A stretch of 64,000 nucleotides of DNA. Source: Acinonyx jubatus. Its lineage: Eukaryota; Chordata; Mammalia; Carnivora; Felidae. Both the position numbers and the translations under genes were made by a program. How positions within the stretch are numbered: position 1 is the stretch's first letter; each line of letters begins with the position of its first letter. The notes under the pieces were generated by a model, which worked only from the letters and a program-made list of their open reading frames with translations, was not told the DNA's origin and searched no databases. Below, piece by piece: positions 1-11,671 of this stretch. The stretch lies in NCBI RefSeq assembly GCF_027475565.1, contig NC_069389.1:23609047-23673046 (forward strand), given 5' to 3'.

Positions 1-94
1 ACTCCCTTGTTTTGTTTTGATGCTTTATCTTACCTCCTATTTTTTCCTACAATAACATGAAATAAACATTTTAGGATGATCATTTCTTATAGCC

Positions 95-225
95 GGTCTT
101 CCCTTGAGGACAGGGACTACAGTGTACTCAATACATAGCTGCATCCTCAACAACTGGGAACTTGCCTGGCACAGTGTTAGTTCCCAGTAAATAGGTCTGG
201 TGAGTAAGGGAAGCCACTTGCTAGT
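95..225 (+). repeat. L2 LINE 3' end fragment
   Basis: The order of short motifs matches the 3' untranslated end of the ancient mammalian LINE L2: a 'cttgaggacagggact' box, a 'gcatcctcaacaactggaa'-like stretch, then 'gcctggcacagtgttag' and an 'agtaaatag' ending. The copy is diverged and has no coding part. It is a fossil with no visible function. MIR shares part of this tail, but the 'gaggacagggact' box favours L2. Confidence 0.65.
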
Positions 226-1079
226 AAAACCTGTTGAGTATTTAGGTTAAATATCGTGAAATAACTTATCGTCAAAGGTGACAGAATTCTAAACAAGGTG
301 TTGGTAACATTTTAAGAATAAAAGTGAGATAAATACAGTTGATTAATAGCTGTAATTTATTCCCTTTTATATGCCTTCATATACCACAATGCAGAGAGCT
401 AAAATGATGTTCTCACACTCTCTTCGAACTAGGTCTCTGAATGGGAATAAGGCTCCACCAGTGAGACCCACTCTAAGGATCAAAATGGCGCAGAAGTCAT
501 CTTTTTACTACGGCTGCTGTCAATATTTGTAAAACATTCATAAAGACATGCCTGTTTGTGGCCTGACACAGTCTCTGTGACAAGTCAGTAATTCATAGGT
601 ATGAGAGACAGATGTGACACAGCAGACATCGTGCCAAAAACATCTTCCTCATGTTAGGATCTCAGCTACGGTGAGTCCACTGCCAGGCTGCTCACCAGTA
701 CTCCTCCATTTTTAAACACCTAAATCTCTGTATTAAATCCCTTTCTCCTTCAAATACAGAGAATTGTCAGCTCACTGGACTGAACCTAGAAAGATACACA
801 AAGTTTTAAAGAGATCAGAATTGGAAAATGTTAGGTTTTTGTATTATCAACCTACAGCTAGAATCTGGAGCCATGGCAAAATTCCACAACAACTAAATCA
901 ACAAGAGGCGATCATGTTCAAGTGGAACAAAAGTGATCATGCAAAGCTGGCATTCAATTACTAAATGCATGTCATGGCAGGCTAACATTGTTTCTTAACA
1001 GAGACTTTACACCACAAAATCAGTCCAATCCCATACTCATAGTGTACTTGCAACTCAGCAAACATTGAACAAAATTCCC
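226..1079. other. Unassigned sequence
   Basis: No repeat family, RNA gene or convincing coding signal was recognised. A 66-codon stop-free stretch on the + strand (764-964) has no recognisable motif and is the length expected by chance in AT-rich DNA. Confidence 0.5.
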
Positions 1080-1322
1080 TCCTGTAACTTCCTCTGAGAA
1101 CCCTGCCCTGACCACTCAAGTACATCTGATATCTTCTATGCTCCCATATCATTTTGTTTATTCTTATATGATAATTATCCCATCAGTTTACAGTTACATT
1201 TTAACATGCCTGTCCCTCATCCCACTGAATTTGGAGGTCTGAATGTCAATAAACGCATTTTTCCATAGAGCCCTAAGACCTATCACAATGCTTGTCATAC
1301 TGCAGATGTGCTCAATAAAATT
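1080..1322 (+). repeat. L2 LINE 3' fragment
   Basis: Contains the L2 3' landmarks in the right order: 'accctgccctgaccactc', then 'ctatgctcccatatcat', a 'tgtttattc' stretch, a weak 'ctgtccctcatcccactgaa' box and a terminal 'gctcaataaa'. It is diverged and partly deleted. It lies in the same orientation as the fragment at 95-225 but repeats the same 3' region, so it is a separate insertion. Confidence 0.6.
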
Positions 1323-3242
1323 GAATATCTAATGTTGTATTATGACATGGCTAGGTAAACTTAATTGACTAATATTAACCACAAATGCGCCGATTAATGG
1401 GTCTATACAAAATGAAGATCATGCTCAATTAGAATCACCCTGGCATTTTTCATTCTGAGCAACTTTTTTAACCCTAGAAAGAAGTGTCACCTTGTCTTGC
1501 AACACTGGATCAGAATATATTAAATTGGTACAATAGGACTTTTATTCTGCTTCTCAATTGAGCTCATCATTTTGTGTGGGTGGTGTTCAAATACATGAAC
1601 TAGATTGATAAATTTCTCAAAAGTTCGCGCTTTATCTACTTCTTTCCCTCTGCCCGTATCACCAACTTCAGAGCTATGCCCACAGTGAGTGTGCCCTTTT
1701 TGCATGATCATTTTCTTGTTACTGGTTCCCTCCCTCTTAACTGATACCTCTGCTGGCCTCTAAGCCTCAAAAACAGGTTTTTTCAATTTGAGAATTAGTA
1801 GGGGATCAACAGAAACTATTGTATAGTGCCTCTCATTTTATCCTTTAAAATAAACTGACTTTTTTGGGGGGGACAACACCCATATACTTAAGACGCCCAC
1901 ATATTTGGAGTAAATCACTGTAAATAGGCGATCAGGAGAAAACAACAGCCTGCACAACACATTACTAAGGAGCAGCAGGCAGCCAAGTTTCTCTTAACTG
2001 GGCTACTAGCCACCAATTTAAAGCTTTCATCTGAACACACTTTCACCACACAGAAGTCTGTTTTTCTGCACAACATAAATGGAAGGGGACAAAACACTGC
2101 TGCTCTAAGTTATATTAAATTGACATTGTTAAACAGAATCCGGGCTTTCAGTTGGTAAACATACTTTGGAAATTGCATCTGCAAAAAAAATGAAGGATGC
2201 TAAAAATCAAAGAATGTATGTAAATACACATGAGGAGGGGTCTTTTTTGTAAATGACTCTCACCCTGGCCATCACCCCTCTACTTCTTAGCTTAAGATGA
2301 ACTTGAAACTGCTTGGGGGAGGTATTGGAGTTGCTCCTTACATAATACCACTGAATGTTTTCTCTGTCATTCAGTCTCTAACAACGCTATCTGCCAAAGG
2401 GAAGGCATACAACCACATTCTCCTTCATTTGAAAGCTGGAGAGCCTTTTTAAATGTTTCGTATTTTCAGTTCCAAACTGAAAACAAGCATTTTCCAAGGG
2501 GGGAAAAAAACTATTTTGGAGGTGGGTTATTGAGAGCGTTCTATTCTAATGCTATTCTACAATAGAGCAAGGAATGTGAACTTATAATCATAAAAATACT
2601 TGATGATGCCTTTTTATCCCAATATCCCAGAGCATTAAAGGAAATTAAAATTCCATCTATTTGCATACTGCTTCTGATAGAGAATAAAATAAACCGGCAG
2701 AAAATTGTTTAAGGAGTTTATGTGCAATTCATAATATCAAAATCATTGCCAAGAGTATTTCTGATTCCCTGCCACCAAGACTAAGCAAATATGCCATTTT
2801 CCACTGAAAACTTACATGCGACCTAAAACCTATATTCTTATCTTAATCGTCAGCCCACTAGGTACATTTTGCCTCTTAAAAAATTTCTTTGTAGATATTG
2901 TTTCCTTCTTACCCCCTTTTTCCATCCCTATGCTCCCAAAACCTTATCCTGAGATGTACCTTCACAGGGCTTTCCATACAAAACCTTCCAGGATTTCAAG
3001 GAACCAGTTAACCTACTGCCTATTCTCCCTGTGTATAAATAAAATACTTTTAAATTAATGAAAAGATCTACTTTCTTGAACAAAAGAAAAAGCAACAACA
3101 AAAACGGCGAGTTACCGGCCTAGACTAAGGTCAACCCTGTGGTCTGGGAAACAAACGGCCCAGATCCCGCCCCAAGAGACTACCTTTTTGTTTTCTTTCC
3201 AACCCCTCAATTCACAGAAAATTGAGAAAATCTCCTTCGCTC
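1323..3242. other. Unassigned, repeat-poor sequence
   Basis: About 1.9 kb in which I recognise no transposon family and no coding pattern. Stop-free stretches here (1520-1711 and 1915-2097 on the minus strand, 2816-3058 on the plus strand) are 60-80 codons and carry no domain-like motif. Confidence 0.45.
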
Positions 3243-3259
3243 AGACAGGATACATTCTT

Positions 3260-3342
3260 TTTTTTTTTTTTTAAGTCTTTAAAGTTTTTGTTTAAATGCC
3301 AGTTAGCATACAGTTTTGTATTAGTTTCGGGTGTACAATATG
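3260..3342 (-). mobile_element. 83-bp 5'-truncated L1 insertion with TSD
   Basis: A poly-T run followed by the reverse complement of the carnivore L1 3' end ('gttagcatacag' and 'gtgtacaatat' boxes), cut off after about 80 bp. It is flanked by a 17-bp duplication, agacaggatacattctt at 3243-3259 and agacaggatatattctt at 3343-3359, with one mismatch. Tail, truncation and duplication are the signs of target-primed reverse transcription. It is one of the shortest L1 insertions one could still recognise. Confidence 0.85.
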
Positions 3343-3536
3343 AGACAGGATATATTCTTGTGGTTCTACTTACATGCGGCAACTGGAGCCAGAAGACTTG
3401 CAAAACACCAAGGCCTGAAAAAAATCACCAAGAGTAACTTTGCCTTAAGAGCTTGGAAGATTCGAGAGCTAATCACGTTCTTTTATGCTCCTCATTGAGA
3501 CCACCTGTTCCCTTCGCCTGGTCTCTAGGCCCTTGC

Positions 3537-3668
3537 TATTTAAAGTGTTGTCCAACAGCATTGATATCACCTGGGAGCATTTTAGAACTGGCCCAACCTG
3601 TGATCTCTAAACCAGAAACTGCGTTTTAGCAAAATTCCCAAGTGCTCCAAACCCACGGTACACTTGGG
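3537..3668 (+). repeat. MER5A-like hAT-Charlie remnant
   Basis: The segment follows the MER5A consensus: an 'aaagtgttgtcc' opening, 'catcacctgggag'-like text ('tatcacctgggagcatttt'), an 'accagaaactg' box, 'cgttttagcaa' and 'cccaagtgctcc'. MER5A is a short non-autonomous DNA transposon of the hAT-Charlie group, inactive since before the placental radiation. Terminal inverted repeats are not clear in this copy. Confidence 0.7.
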
Positions 3669-4574
3669 GCAGGACTGGTCTCAAAAGTGTGTTCAACTTG
3701 TGATGATATCATTTGGCAAAATGGTCCTTAGACCAGAAGATATTTAAAGAACTTTTAGCTCTGAGAAGTTTTGGTTCTATACAGTTAAGACTTAGATTGT
3801 GGCAATATTCTGCAAGGCCCTATCAAGTCTTTGACCAAAGAGGCTGAAGTGTGAGGGCCAAGTGGGCTTAAGTCTCCCTGGTCCTGCTTCTAACTCACTC
3901 TTCTCCAATTCAGACTTTTAGATAATAGTTTTAAGGAAAATTTCAGAGCTGACACACCAAGAAACACAGCCTCACATGAGGGAAGGAAAGAAGACACAAT
4001 GCTCAGTTTTTACTGGCGTCTAATCAATTACCTCAATCACTTTGAAACATAGGTAGTAAAAGTTGTGGTCTTCAACCAGTGGGGAGAAATGTGTCTGGGA
4101 CATAAGGCTGGAAGTGTTAATCTTGAAAAAGCCCTTGTAAGTGAACTTCCTGATGTCTTTTAGGGTATCTTCTTCATTTAAAAAAACCACTTATCAAGCT
4201 ATATATTTGAATGTACAAAAATCCAATTTCAACCAGAAATTATTATGAATTGTTTAATCATTTTTTTACTTAAAAACATGTTAGAATAAATACATGCCTA
4301 AGTTTCGTAAAGCTTAAGACATCTCTACAGAGAAGAAAATACATATTTTTGTACTAAGTAGGTAATTAATAAGCATTTCTTGAAATGAACTATGATGGTA
4401 AAACGGAAAAAATGTTAGTATATCTTTGTTCAGAGATTTAAGATACAGTTACAGATTGTGCTGGGAAAGTTTCAGGAATGGAGCTCAGTTACTAAGAATC
4501 ACTATGATTTCTAAACATTTAAATTGGGTGTTTATCATGTGAATGAAAAGGTGATGGAATGGAAATGCAGACAT
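3669..4574. other. Unassigned sequence
   Basis: No repeat, RNA or coding feature recognised on either strand. Confidence 0.45.
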
Positions 4575-4672
4575 TTAAATTCCTATTCCACCTTTGTTGC
4601 TCACTGACTGACCTCGTCATGCCTACTGTTTTCCCATCTGTGTCTGAAGAAGGTAAACTAACTTAGGAGACA
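4575..4672 (+). repeat. MIR-like SINE remnant (weak)
   Basis: A 'gctcactgactgacctcgtc' stretch followed about 20 bp later by 'gttttcccatctgtgtctga' resembles the MIR core ('tgtgaccttgggcaagtcac' followed by 'cagtttcctcatctgtaaa'). The match is short and diverged, so the call is tentative. Confidence 0.4.
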
Positions 4673-6624
4673 TTTCCCACCCCAGCCTGCTGTAAAAATG
4701 TTTCCAATGACTTAGAAGACTTAAATATGATTAGGTGCATTATACATAAAAGAATAAGCATTAGCAATTTTTTTTATTGCTTTGCTCATTTTTAAAAACT
4801 TTGGGACAACAAGCAACTGCCCCTAAGTTAGCATTATGGAAAAGGATGAAGACTTCATGTTATTAAAAATTCCATCCAAGTTTTAAAACCACATTTCCCA
4901 GGAAGCTTTGCATAAAACAATAAATTCTGTGTGTAAAAAATTGATTCCACTGTCAAAAAAGTTGGGAAATATTGGGTTAAACAAATGAAAAAGTGCTATC
5001 TTTATGCACTGGCAATTAGAGCTTTAACATGTTAATGAGATCTTAAGTATGGTACAGTTACAAAATCCCCTACATTTATTTGGCCAATGGAATACTTCTG
5101 GGGTGAAATATTCCAAGGGACTAGTAGTCAAAGGGCAGTGCTAAACTCGAAGTGGAAGCTGGACCCTTATATATACCAAGTTTTTCAAGTGGGTCACCTA
5201 ACGAAATGAGGAAAAAGCTATCATAATTTAAATCTACTTTATGCCTGGAGATTTCTTGCCCAAGTCAGAAAAACTGACCTTTCCCAGCATGAAGAAAAGG
5301 ATCACCATGGGGAATTTCTTGCCTACATAAAGAGACACACTGCAGAGGATTTATCCTTAGTGGCTAAACCAACACCATTCCAATACATAAGAAGAATGAC
5401 CTACGGATTTGGGAACTTAACAGTGGAAGTATTTGTAGATATAATTCAATACTTGAATTAAATGCAAAACATAGCTGACTATCTAGAAGCTTTGAAAGCT
5501 CAGCATTTACAATCAAGTAAGCAAATTGCAGCATTCTGCACCAGCATCAAATTCTGAACACTTTTCACCTGGATATGCTTCTGCAATTCAGCTTAAATGG
5601 TTGAAAACTAAACGTTACATATTCCCAAATAAGGGTGGATGCAGAAGAAAGCAAGAATGCCAAAGAGACAATCAAAAATCCATGATGACCAACAGGTTAC
5701 ATTATATTAAAATCGTTGCTTCACAATAAGGCACATTTTTAGATAAAAAAATATTTATGTCATGTTAAACATTCATGCACTCCTTGAGAAAGTGAAGAGT
5801 TTGTTTACAAGAAAACCTACTGAAATGGAATCATATGTTTTGATCTTTGCAGGGTAAAAAAATTTTAAAAATTAAAATGTTGCCTTAAGGCCCCAAAGAC
5901 AGCCATATGCTTTTGCATACATTTTCACAACTCAGCAGCTGCTCACTGAACCTCTTCCATTTCAAGTTTTCCTGTTGACCACTCTCTTCTGCAAGGCTTC
6001 TGTGACTGCCGGATGGAAATATTTATGAAAACACTGGGGCAGCCAGGATCGTCCAAGTGTTTTCAAAATGTTTGCTTGGCAAAGAGTTGCTGGCAGGCAA
6101 AATGTGCTCCTACAAGGGTTTCAGTAAGTGTTTATGCCTCCTCAGTGTATTCCATTTGTAAATGTGGGCAGGGACCTAAACTGTGATCTCTAGAAGCTTT
6201 AAATGAAGAAGCTGAAATTCACTTTGCCTTAAAGAGGCTTTGCACCTGCCAATCCTACCCTTTCTAGATCATGTTAATGGATTCACCAGCAGGCTTTGTT
6301 TTTAACTACCTCTATAATCACAGGCACAAACTGAGAAATTTGAGGCTCCCCATGATCTCCATGAAAGAAATCAGAGTATTTGTTTCAGAAGAGATGTTTC
6401 TTGAATGCTTGACATAGACCATTAAGGGCTAAAAAAGACAATGAGGTGGATGGAGAGATGTGGGGGTTTCCACATAAGAGGGAAAAGACACAGAAGAACT
6501 GGAGAGGATGATGCATACAAGGAACAATAATAATAGATGATGACTATTAGAACACTGGTCATCAGACGGATGAAGTAGGGGATTAATCTGGAGAAGCAGG
6601 CAAGACCTACATCCTAAAGAACTT
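4673..6624. other. Unassigned, repeat-poor sequence
   Basis: Nearly 2 kb without a recognised repeat or gene. A 67-codon plus-strand open stretch at 5526-5729 has no recognisable domain. Repeat-poor intervals of this size in an otherwise repeat-dense window are where conserved non-coding elements would be looked for. Confidence 0.45.
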
Positions 6625-6632
6625 TATGCAAG

Positions 6633-8139
6633 CATACCACCAGCAATTTCACTAGCTAACACAAACAATCCAAAAATGTGTATGGAACCACAAAAGACCC
6701 TAAATAGCCAAAGCAATCTTGAAAAAGAAAAGCAAATCAGGAGGCATCACAATACAAGACTTCAAGCTATATTACAAAGCTGTCATCAAGAGAGTATGGT
6801 ACTAGCACAAAAAACAGGCACATAGATCAGTGGAATGGAATAGAAAACCCAGAAATGGACCCACAGCTATATGGTTAACTAATTTTTGACAAAAAAGAAT
6901 GAATATGAAATGGAAAAAATGTCTCTTCAAAAAATGATGCCGGGAAAATGCAACATGCAGAAGAATGAAATTGTAACACTTTCTATACCATACACAAAAA
7001 TAAATTCAAAATGGATTAAAGACCTAAAATGTGAGACAGGAAACCATCAAAAATCCTAGAGGAGAACACAGGCAGCATCCTCTCTTACATTGGCCATAGC
7101 AACTTCTTACTAAACATGTCTCTGGAGGCAAGGGGAAAAAAAAAGCAAAAATGACCTATTAGGACTTCATCAAGATAAAAAGCCTCTACACAACAAAGGT
7201 AACAATCAATAGAAGTAAAAATCATGCTATGGAATGGGAAAAGACTTCTGCAAATGACATATCTGATAAAGGGTTAGTATCCAAAATCAATGAAGAAAGT
7301 ATCAAACTCAACACCCAAAAAACAAATAATCCAGTTAAGAAATGGGCAAAAGACATGAATAGATATTTATCCAAAGAAAATATCCAGATAGCTAACAGAC
7401 ACATACAAAGATGCTCAACATTGCTCATCACCAGGGAAATACAAGTCAAAACTACAATGAGATATCACCTTACCTGTCAGAATACCTAATATTAACAACA
7501 TGAGAAACAACAGGTTTTGACAAGGATGTGGGATGCTGGATGTGGCCCAGCAATAGCAATACTAGGTATTTACCCAAAGGATACAAAAATTCTGATTTGA
7601 AGGGGTACATGTACCCTAATGTTTATAGCAGCATTATCAGTAATAGCCAAATTATGAAAAGAGCCCAAATTTCCATCAACTGATGGATGGATAAAGAGGC
7701 TGTGGCAGATAGATAGATAGATAGATAGATAGATGGAATATTACTCAGCCACAAAAAAGGAATAAAATCTGGCAATGACGTGGATGGAGCTAGAGTGTAT
7801 TATGCTAAGCGAAATAAATCATTCAGAGAAAGACAAGTACCCTATGATTTCACTCACTGTGGAATTTGGAAACAAAACAAATGAATATAGGAGAAAAAAG
7901 AGAAAGTGAGGCAAATCATAAGAGACTATTAGCTATAGAGAACAAACTGAAGGTTGCTGGAGGGGAGGTGGATGGGGGATGGGTTAAATAGGTGACAGAG
8001 ATTAAGGAGGGCACTTGTTGTGATGAGCACTGGTGTTTTATGTAAGTGATGAATTACTAAATTCTACTCCTGAAACCAATATTACACTATGTGTTAACTA
8101 ACTAGAATTTAAATAAAAATTTGAAGCAAAAAAAAATCA
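6633..8139 (+). mobile_element. 5'-truncated L1 (ORF2 C-terminal part and 3' UTR)
   Basis: Opens inside ORF2 at the 'ataccaccagca' region and runs through the C-terminal domain to an A-rich tail ending near 8139. The reading frame is broken; the longest open piece is 86 codons (7229-7489). About 150 bp covering the zinc-knuckle region is missing near 7530, where 'aaggatgtggga' jumps straight to 'cccagcaatagc'. The 3' UTR is of the 'tgttaactaactagaattt' type. A weak 8-bp TSD is present (tatgcaag at 6625-6632, tatgtaag at 8140-8147). An (AGAT)n tract lies at 7707-7734. Confidence 0.88.
7707..7734. repeat. (AGAT)n microsatellite inside L1
   Basis: About seven tandem AGAT units sit exactly where other L1 copies in this window have a short TATATATA run, just before 'atggaatattac'. 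It arose within the L1 after or during insertion. Confidence 0.9.
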
Positions 8140-8224
8140 TATGTAAGAACTTGTAGAATCATTGAAATGGTTTAAGCAATTTTCTGGTATGATCTTTGTT
8201 TTTATTTTTAAAGACCATTTGCTT

Positions 8225-8459
8225 TGGGGTGCTTTGGTGGCTCAGTCAGTTAAGCATCCGACTTCAGCTCAGGTCATGATCTCACAGCTTATGAGTTTGA
8301 GCCCTGTGTCAGGCTCTGTGCTGACAGTTCAGGGCTTGGAGCTTGCTTCGGATTCTGTGTCCTCCTCTCTCTCTGCCCCTTCCCTGCTTGTGCTCACTCA
8401 CTCTCTCTCTCTCTCAGAAATAAATACAAATTACAAAAATTAAACAAACAAACAAACAA
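8225..8459 (+). mobile_element. Feliform tRNA-Lys SINE with perfect 15-bp TSD
   Basis: Head 'ggctcagtcagttaagc' (tRNA A-box side), B-box region 'gagtttgagccc', then the feliform body 'gctctgtgctgacag', a CT-rich stretch and an A-rich (aaac)n tail. It is bounded by an identical duplication, aaagaccatttgctt, at 8210-8224 and 8460-8474. The perfect TSD suggests a fairly recent insertion. Confidence 0.95.
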
Positions 8460-8580
8460 AAAGACCATTTGCTTCACATAGGCCAGAAGCTATTTTGGAA
8501 ACTGGAGCAGGACTGAACTTGAACCAAAGAACAAAGAATTGGAATGTTCAAGCAAAGCATAATAATGGTATATAGATAGA

Positions 8581-8835
8581 ATCTTACAACATGCAACCTT
8601 TTGAAACTAGACTCTTTTACTCATCATAATGATTGTAAGATTCATTCAAGTTGTATCAGTAGGTACATCCTTTTCATTACAGGGTAGTATTCCATTACAT
8701 GGACGTACCACAATTTGTTTATCCATTTACCCATTTAAGGGCATTTGGGTTGCTTCCAGTTTTTGCATATTGTGCATAGAGCTGCTTTAAACATTCATGC
8801 ACAGATGGAACCGTTTGTTTTCTGATTACAGTGGG
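8581..8835 (-). mobile_element. Old L1M fragment
   Basis: Reverse complement of the ORF2 C-terminal/3' region of an old mammalian L1: 'gtattccattacatgga', 'ttgtttatccatttacc', 'gcatttgggttgcttcc' and a 'gctgctttaaacattcatg' stretch. It is heavily diverged and has no tail or TSD. Confidence 0.8.
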
Positions 8836-8863
8836 AGGTACACAAATCTATACATGAGTTAAA

Positions 8864-8925
8864 ATTAGTAGAACTATGTACCATAATGTTAATTTTACTA
8901 TATGTTAATTTAAAAATACATGTTT
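8864..8925 (+). mobile_element. Old L1 3'-end fragment
   Basis: The string 'agtagaactatgtaccata' followed by 'gttaattttactatatg' matches the 3' terminus of old L1M elements ('gttaattttactgtatgtt' type). It is oriented opposite to the neighbouring fragment at 8581-8835, so it comes from a different insertion. Confidence 0.5.
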
Positions 8926-8974
8926 AATTGATAATGAAGTTAACTAAGTGGCAATGAGACTAAGGAAGATTTTA

Positions 8975-9448
8975 TTTAGTTTTAAATTTTTATTCATTTT
9001 TGTTTATTTTTTAAGTTTATTTTGAGAGACAGCATGTGTGTGAGTGGGTGAGGGGCAGAGAGAGAAAGAAAGAGAGGGTGGTGGGGGAGAATCTCAAGCA
9101 GGCTCTGCACAGAGCCGAATGTAAGGCTGGATCTCAAGAACCGGGAGATCATGACACGAGCTGAAATCAAGAGTTGAACGCCTAAACGACTGAGCCATCC
9201 AGGTGCCCCTTAAATTTTTATTTAAATTCCAGTTAGTTAACACATAGTGTAATATTAATTTCAGGTGTACAATATAGTGATTCAACACTTCCATGCGTCA
9301 CCTGATGCTCATCACAAGTGCACCCCTTAATCCTCATCACCTAATTCACCCATCCAGGCACCCACCTCCCCTCTGGTAGCTGTCAGTTTGTTCTCTATAG
9401 TTAAGAGTCTGTTTCTCAATTTGCCTCTCTGTTTTTCCCTTTTCTTGA
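8975..9448 (-). mobile_element. 5'-truncated L1 (3' UTR only) hosting a nested SINE
   Basis: Reverse complement of a carnivore L1 3' UTR: 'tttaaattccagttagtta', 'tcaggtgtacaatatag', 'cacctaattcaccc' and 'gtttgttctctatag'. A 9-bp duplication aagatttta flanks it (8966-8974 and 9449-9457). The interval 8995-9209 is a later SINE insertion, so the L1 itself amounts to roughly 260 bp. Confidence 0.85.
8995..9209 (-). mobile_element. Feliform SINE nested in L1
   Basis: Minus-strand SINE: A-rich tail side at left, GA-rich stretch, 'aagcaggctctgcacagag', 'gagatcatgac', and ending 'tgagccatccaggtgcccc'. It carries a 13-bp perfect TSD, ttaaatttttatt, at 8982-8994 and 9210-9222, both copies lying inside the L1 tail. 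This shows the SINE came second. Confidence 0.93.
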
Positions 9449-9457
9449 AAGATTTTA

Positions 9458-10334
9458 AATAATTCCAAGCTGGGTTCAACAGATTTAGTTTTACTAGAAT
9501 ACAGAAATTTCAAGGAAGTAGATTTCAGCAATTGCAGGGACATTAGTGAGCTTCATCATTTGTTCTCTGCATTTGATGAGATTTTAAGAAGAACAACAAC
9601 AAAAAAAAATAAATAAGAACTAACCCAGAAGGCTCTTAGGGAGTTGGTATTTCTGTTGTCAAGGCTTCCTGGGAGAAACACCTTCACAGTTGATCGAGTC
9701 ACAGCTGCCACACCAGCCCATCTGGACTCTGGAGCTTGCATGACACAGGCCCAATAATTTCTTTGACTCTAATACGCATACGCATATGTGCCCGTACAAT
9801 TGTTGCTTTAAAAACAAGTAACACCTGGATAAAGAAACAGAAAGGAAAAATCTTATGTCGAAAAAGCAGCCTGCAGCATATGGTGTCTTTTGTCCTCAGC
9901 TAAGCTGTGTTAGAAAGAGTTCAGAAAAGAGTTGAGATAACACCCCGTTAGTAATTCCACATGGCTGAGGCTTGTTAAACCTGGAATCAAATATTGAAAA
10001 AGCAATTTGTCAAAACTGTTAGATGTTTTGTCATTAAAAAGTCAATATAAGTGAGGGTTGGAGGGGAGCAAATTTTCACTAGGTAAATAGCTATGAATTC
10101 AAGTGAATTGATTCATTAGAGATTTTCAAAAACTAATAGCCAACAGTGGGTTATGAAAAACTTATCAGCATATGGGTATTCTACAGAGAGAGGAAATTAG
10201 GAGATGGTTTAGGGGATGGCCAAATGTAGGAGCTGACAAATCAGGTGAAACTCAAGATAAATGTTTTTCCAAGAGCGTGCATTGATTACAAAAATAACTC
10301 CAATTCTTCACCTCTCTGTATCCACACCGTTTAC
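9458..10334. other. Unassigned sequence
   Basis: No repeat or gene recognised. Minus-strand open stretches of 60-65 codons at 9346-9543 and 9556-9741 have no motif; the first partly overlaps the L1 3' UTR. Confidence 0.45.
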
Positions 10335-10785
10335 CATATGACAACAGTATCTCCCACTAAAAAGTGAAGTCTGTTTCCCTAACTACTAAAACATGGGCTT
10401 GCCTCATGACCTGCCTTGGCCAATAGCATGTGGTGTACATGATACTGTGTCACTTGTGAGCTTAAGCCTCAGGACATCAAGCAGCCTTCCTGTTTTCTCT
10501 CTTGGAAATCTGGCCAACCCACTATTTGAACAAGCTTAAGCTAGCTCTTCTGGAGAGCAAACAGAGATGAGTCTTCCCTCCCCAGCTAAGGCCTCCTTAG
10601 ACCAGCCAGCACACAGCATATCTGGCAATGTGACCTGACATGTATGAACAAGCCCTCTGAGATCAGCCAATCCCAGACCAGATCACCAGAGCCCTACAGC
10701 TTGCAATCTTATAGGCTAAATAAATGCTTGTTATTTTAAGTTGCTGTGATTTAGGGTGCTTTATTACATAAACTAACAGATACAG
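10335..10785 (+). repeat. MaLR/ERVL-type solo LTR (subfamily uncertain)
   Basis: Features of an old LTR in plus orientation: 'ccttggccaatagcatgtgg' (a common MaLR/ERVL LTR phrase), a region with 'accagccagcacac', then 'ggctaaataaatgcttg' with a polyadenylation signal AATAAA, and a terminal 'ttattttaagttgctgtg'. No internal retroviral sequence is visible next to it. The family assignment is from memory of consensus phrases and is uncertain. Confidence 0.5.
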
Positions 10786-10810
10786 ACCTCATATGACTTC
10801 ATCTCTACCT

Positions 10811-11125
10811 GCATTAGTTTCTTGTTGCCACTGTAAAAAAATACCATAAACTCGGTGGTTTTAAGATACACAACTTTATTCTCTTATAGTTTTGTAGGTC
10901 AGAATTCTTAAATTAGTCTTCCTGAGCTAAAGTCAAGGTGTTGGCAGGACTGATCTCTTGTGGAGGTTTTAGGAGAGAATCTATTTCCTTGTCTCTCCCA
11001 GCTTCTGGTGGCTGCCTATATTCATTGGCTTGTGGCCCCTTTCTCCATCTTCAAAGCACATCACTCCAATCTCTGCTTCTGGTATTACACCATCTTGTCC
11101 TCTGAATCTAACCCTTCCTGTGTCC
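10811..11125 (-). repeat. MLT1-type MaLR LTR (partial)
   Basis: Reverse complement of an MLT1-like LTR: starts 'gcattagtttcttgttgcc', then 'taccataaactcggtgg', 'aggtcagaattctt', 'caaggtgttggcaggac', 'cccagcttctggtggctgcc' and 'cactccaatctctgcttct'. The distal (5') part of the LTR is missing or unrecognisable. ERVL-MaLR LTRs are fossils of non-autonomous endogenous retroviruses. Confidence 0.75.
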
Positions 11126-11343
11126 TTCTGGTAAGTACTTACATGAGTACATCAGGCCCAGCTGGATATTCCAGTATCATCTCTCAGCAAAAAGTACTTC
11201 ATGTAAACAGATCTGTAAAGTCACTTTAGCCATATAAGACAACTTATTCAGACTCTGGAGATTAGAACAGGATATATTCTAAGACCATTATTCAGGTTTC
11301 ATACTACCTTTTCCTTAAAGCTACGACAGTTCATTTTCCTCTT

Positions 11344-11532
11344 AAAAAGTTTTTTTAATGTTTATTTATTTTTGAGAGAGACAGAGACAGAGTATGAGCG
11401 GGGGTGGGGCAAGGAGAGAGGAAGACACAGAATCCAAAGCAGGCTCCAGGCTCTGAGCTGTCAGCACAGAGCCCCATGCAGGGCTCCAACAACGAAGTCG
11501 GATGCTTAACCAACTGAGAAACCCAAGGGCCC
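11344..11532 (-). mobile_element. Feliform SINE with 14-bp TSD
   Basis: Minus-strand SINE: 'taatgtttatttatttttg' tail side, 'aggctccaggctctgagctg', 'tcagcacagagcccc', ending in a mutated head ('gagaaacccaagggccc'). The duplication ttcattttcctctt (11330-11343) / ttccttttcctctt (11533-11546) has one mismatch. Confidence 0.93.
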
Positions 11533-11671
11533 TTCCTTTTCCTCTTTTAAATTAGCAGTAGAAAGTTCACATATGGGAAGAGACACGAATACCAAGTTCA
11601 ATTACATCAAGATGGGGGAAAGGAAGAATTATAACATCAGATTTAGTTGGAAGAAAAGTCAACTTCATAAT

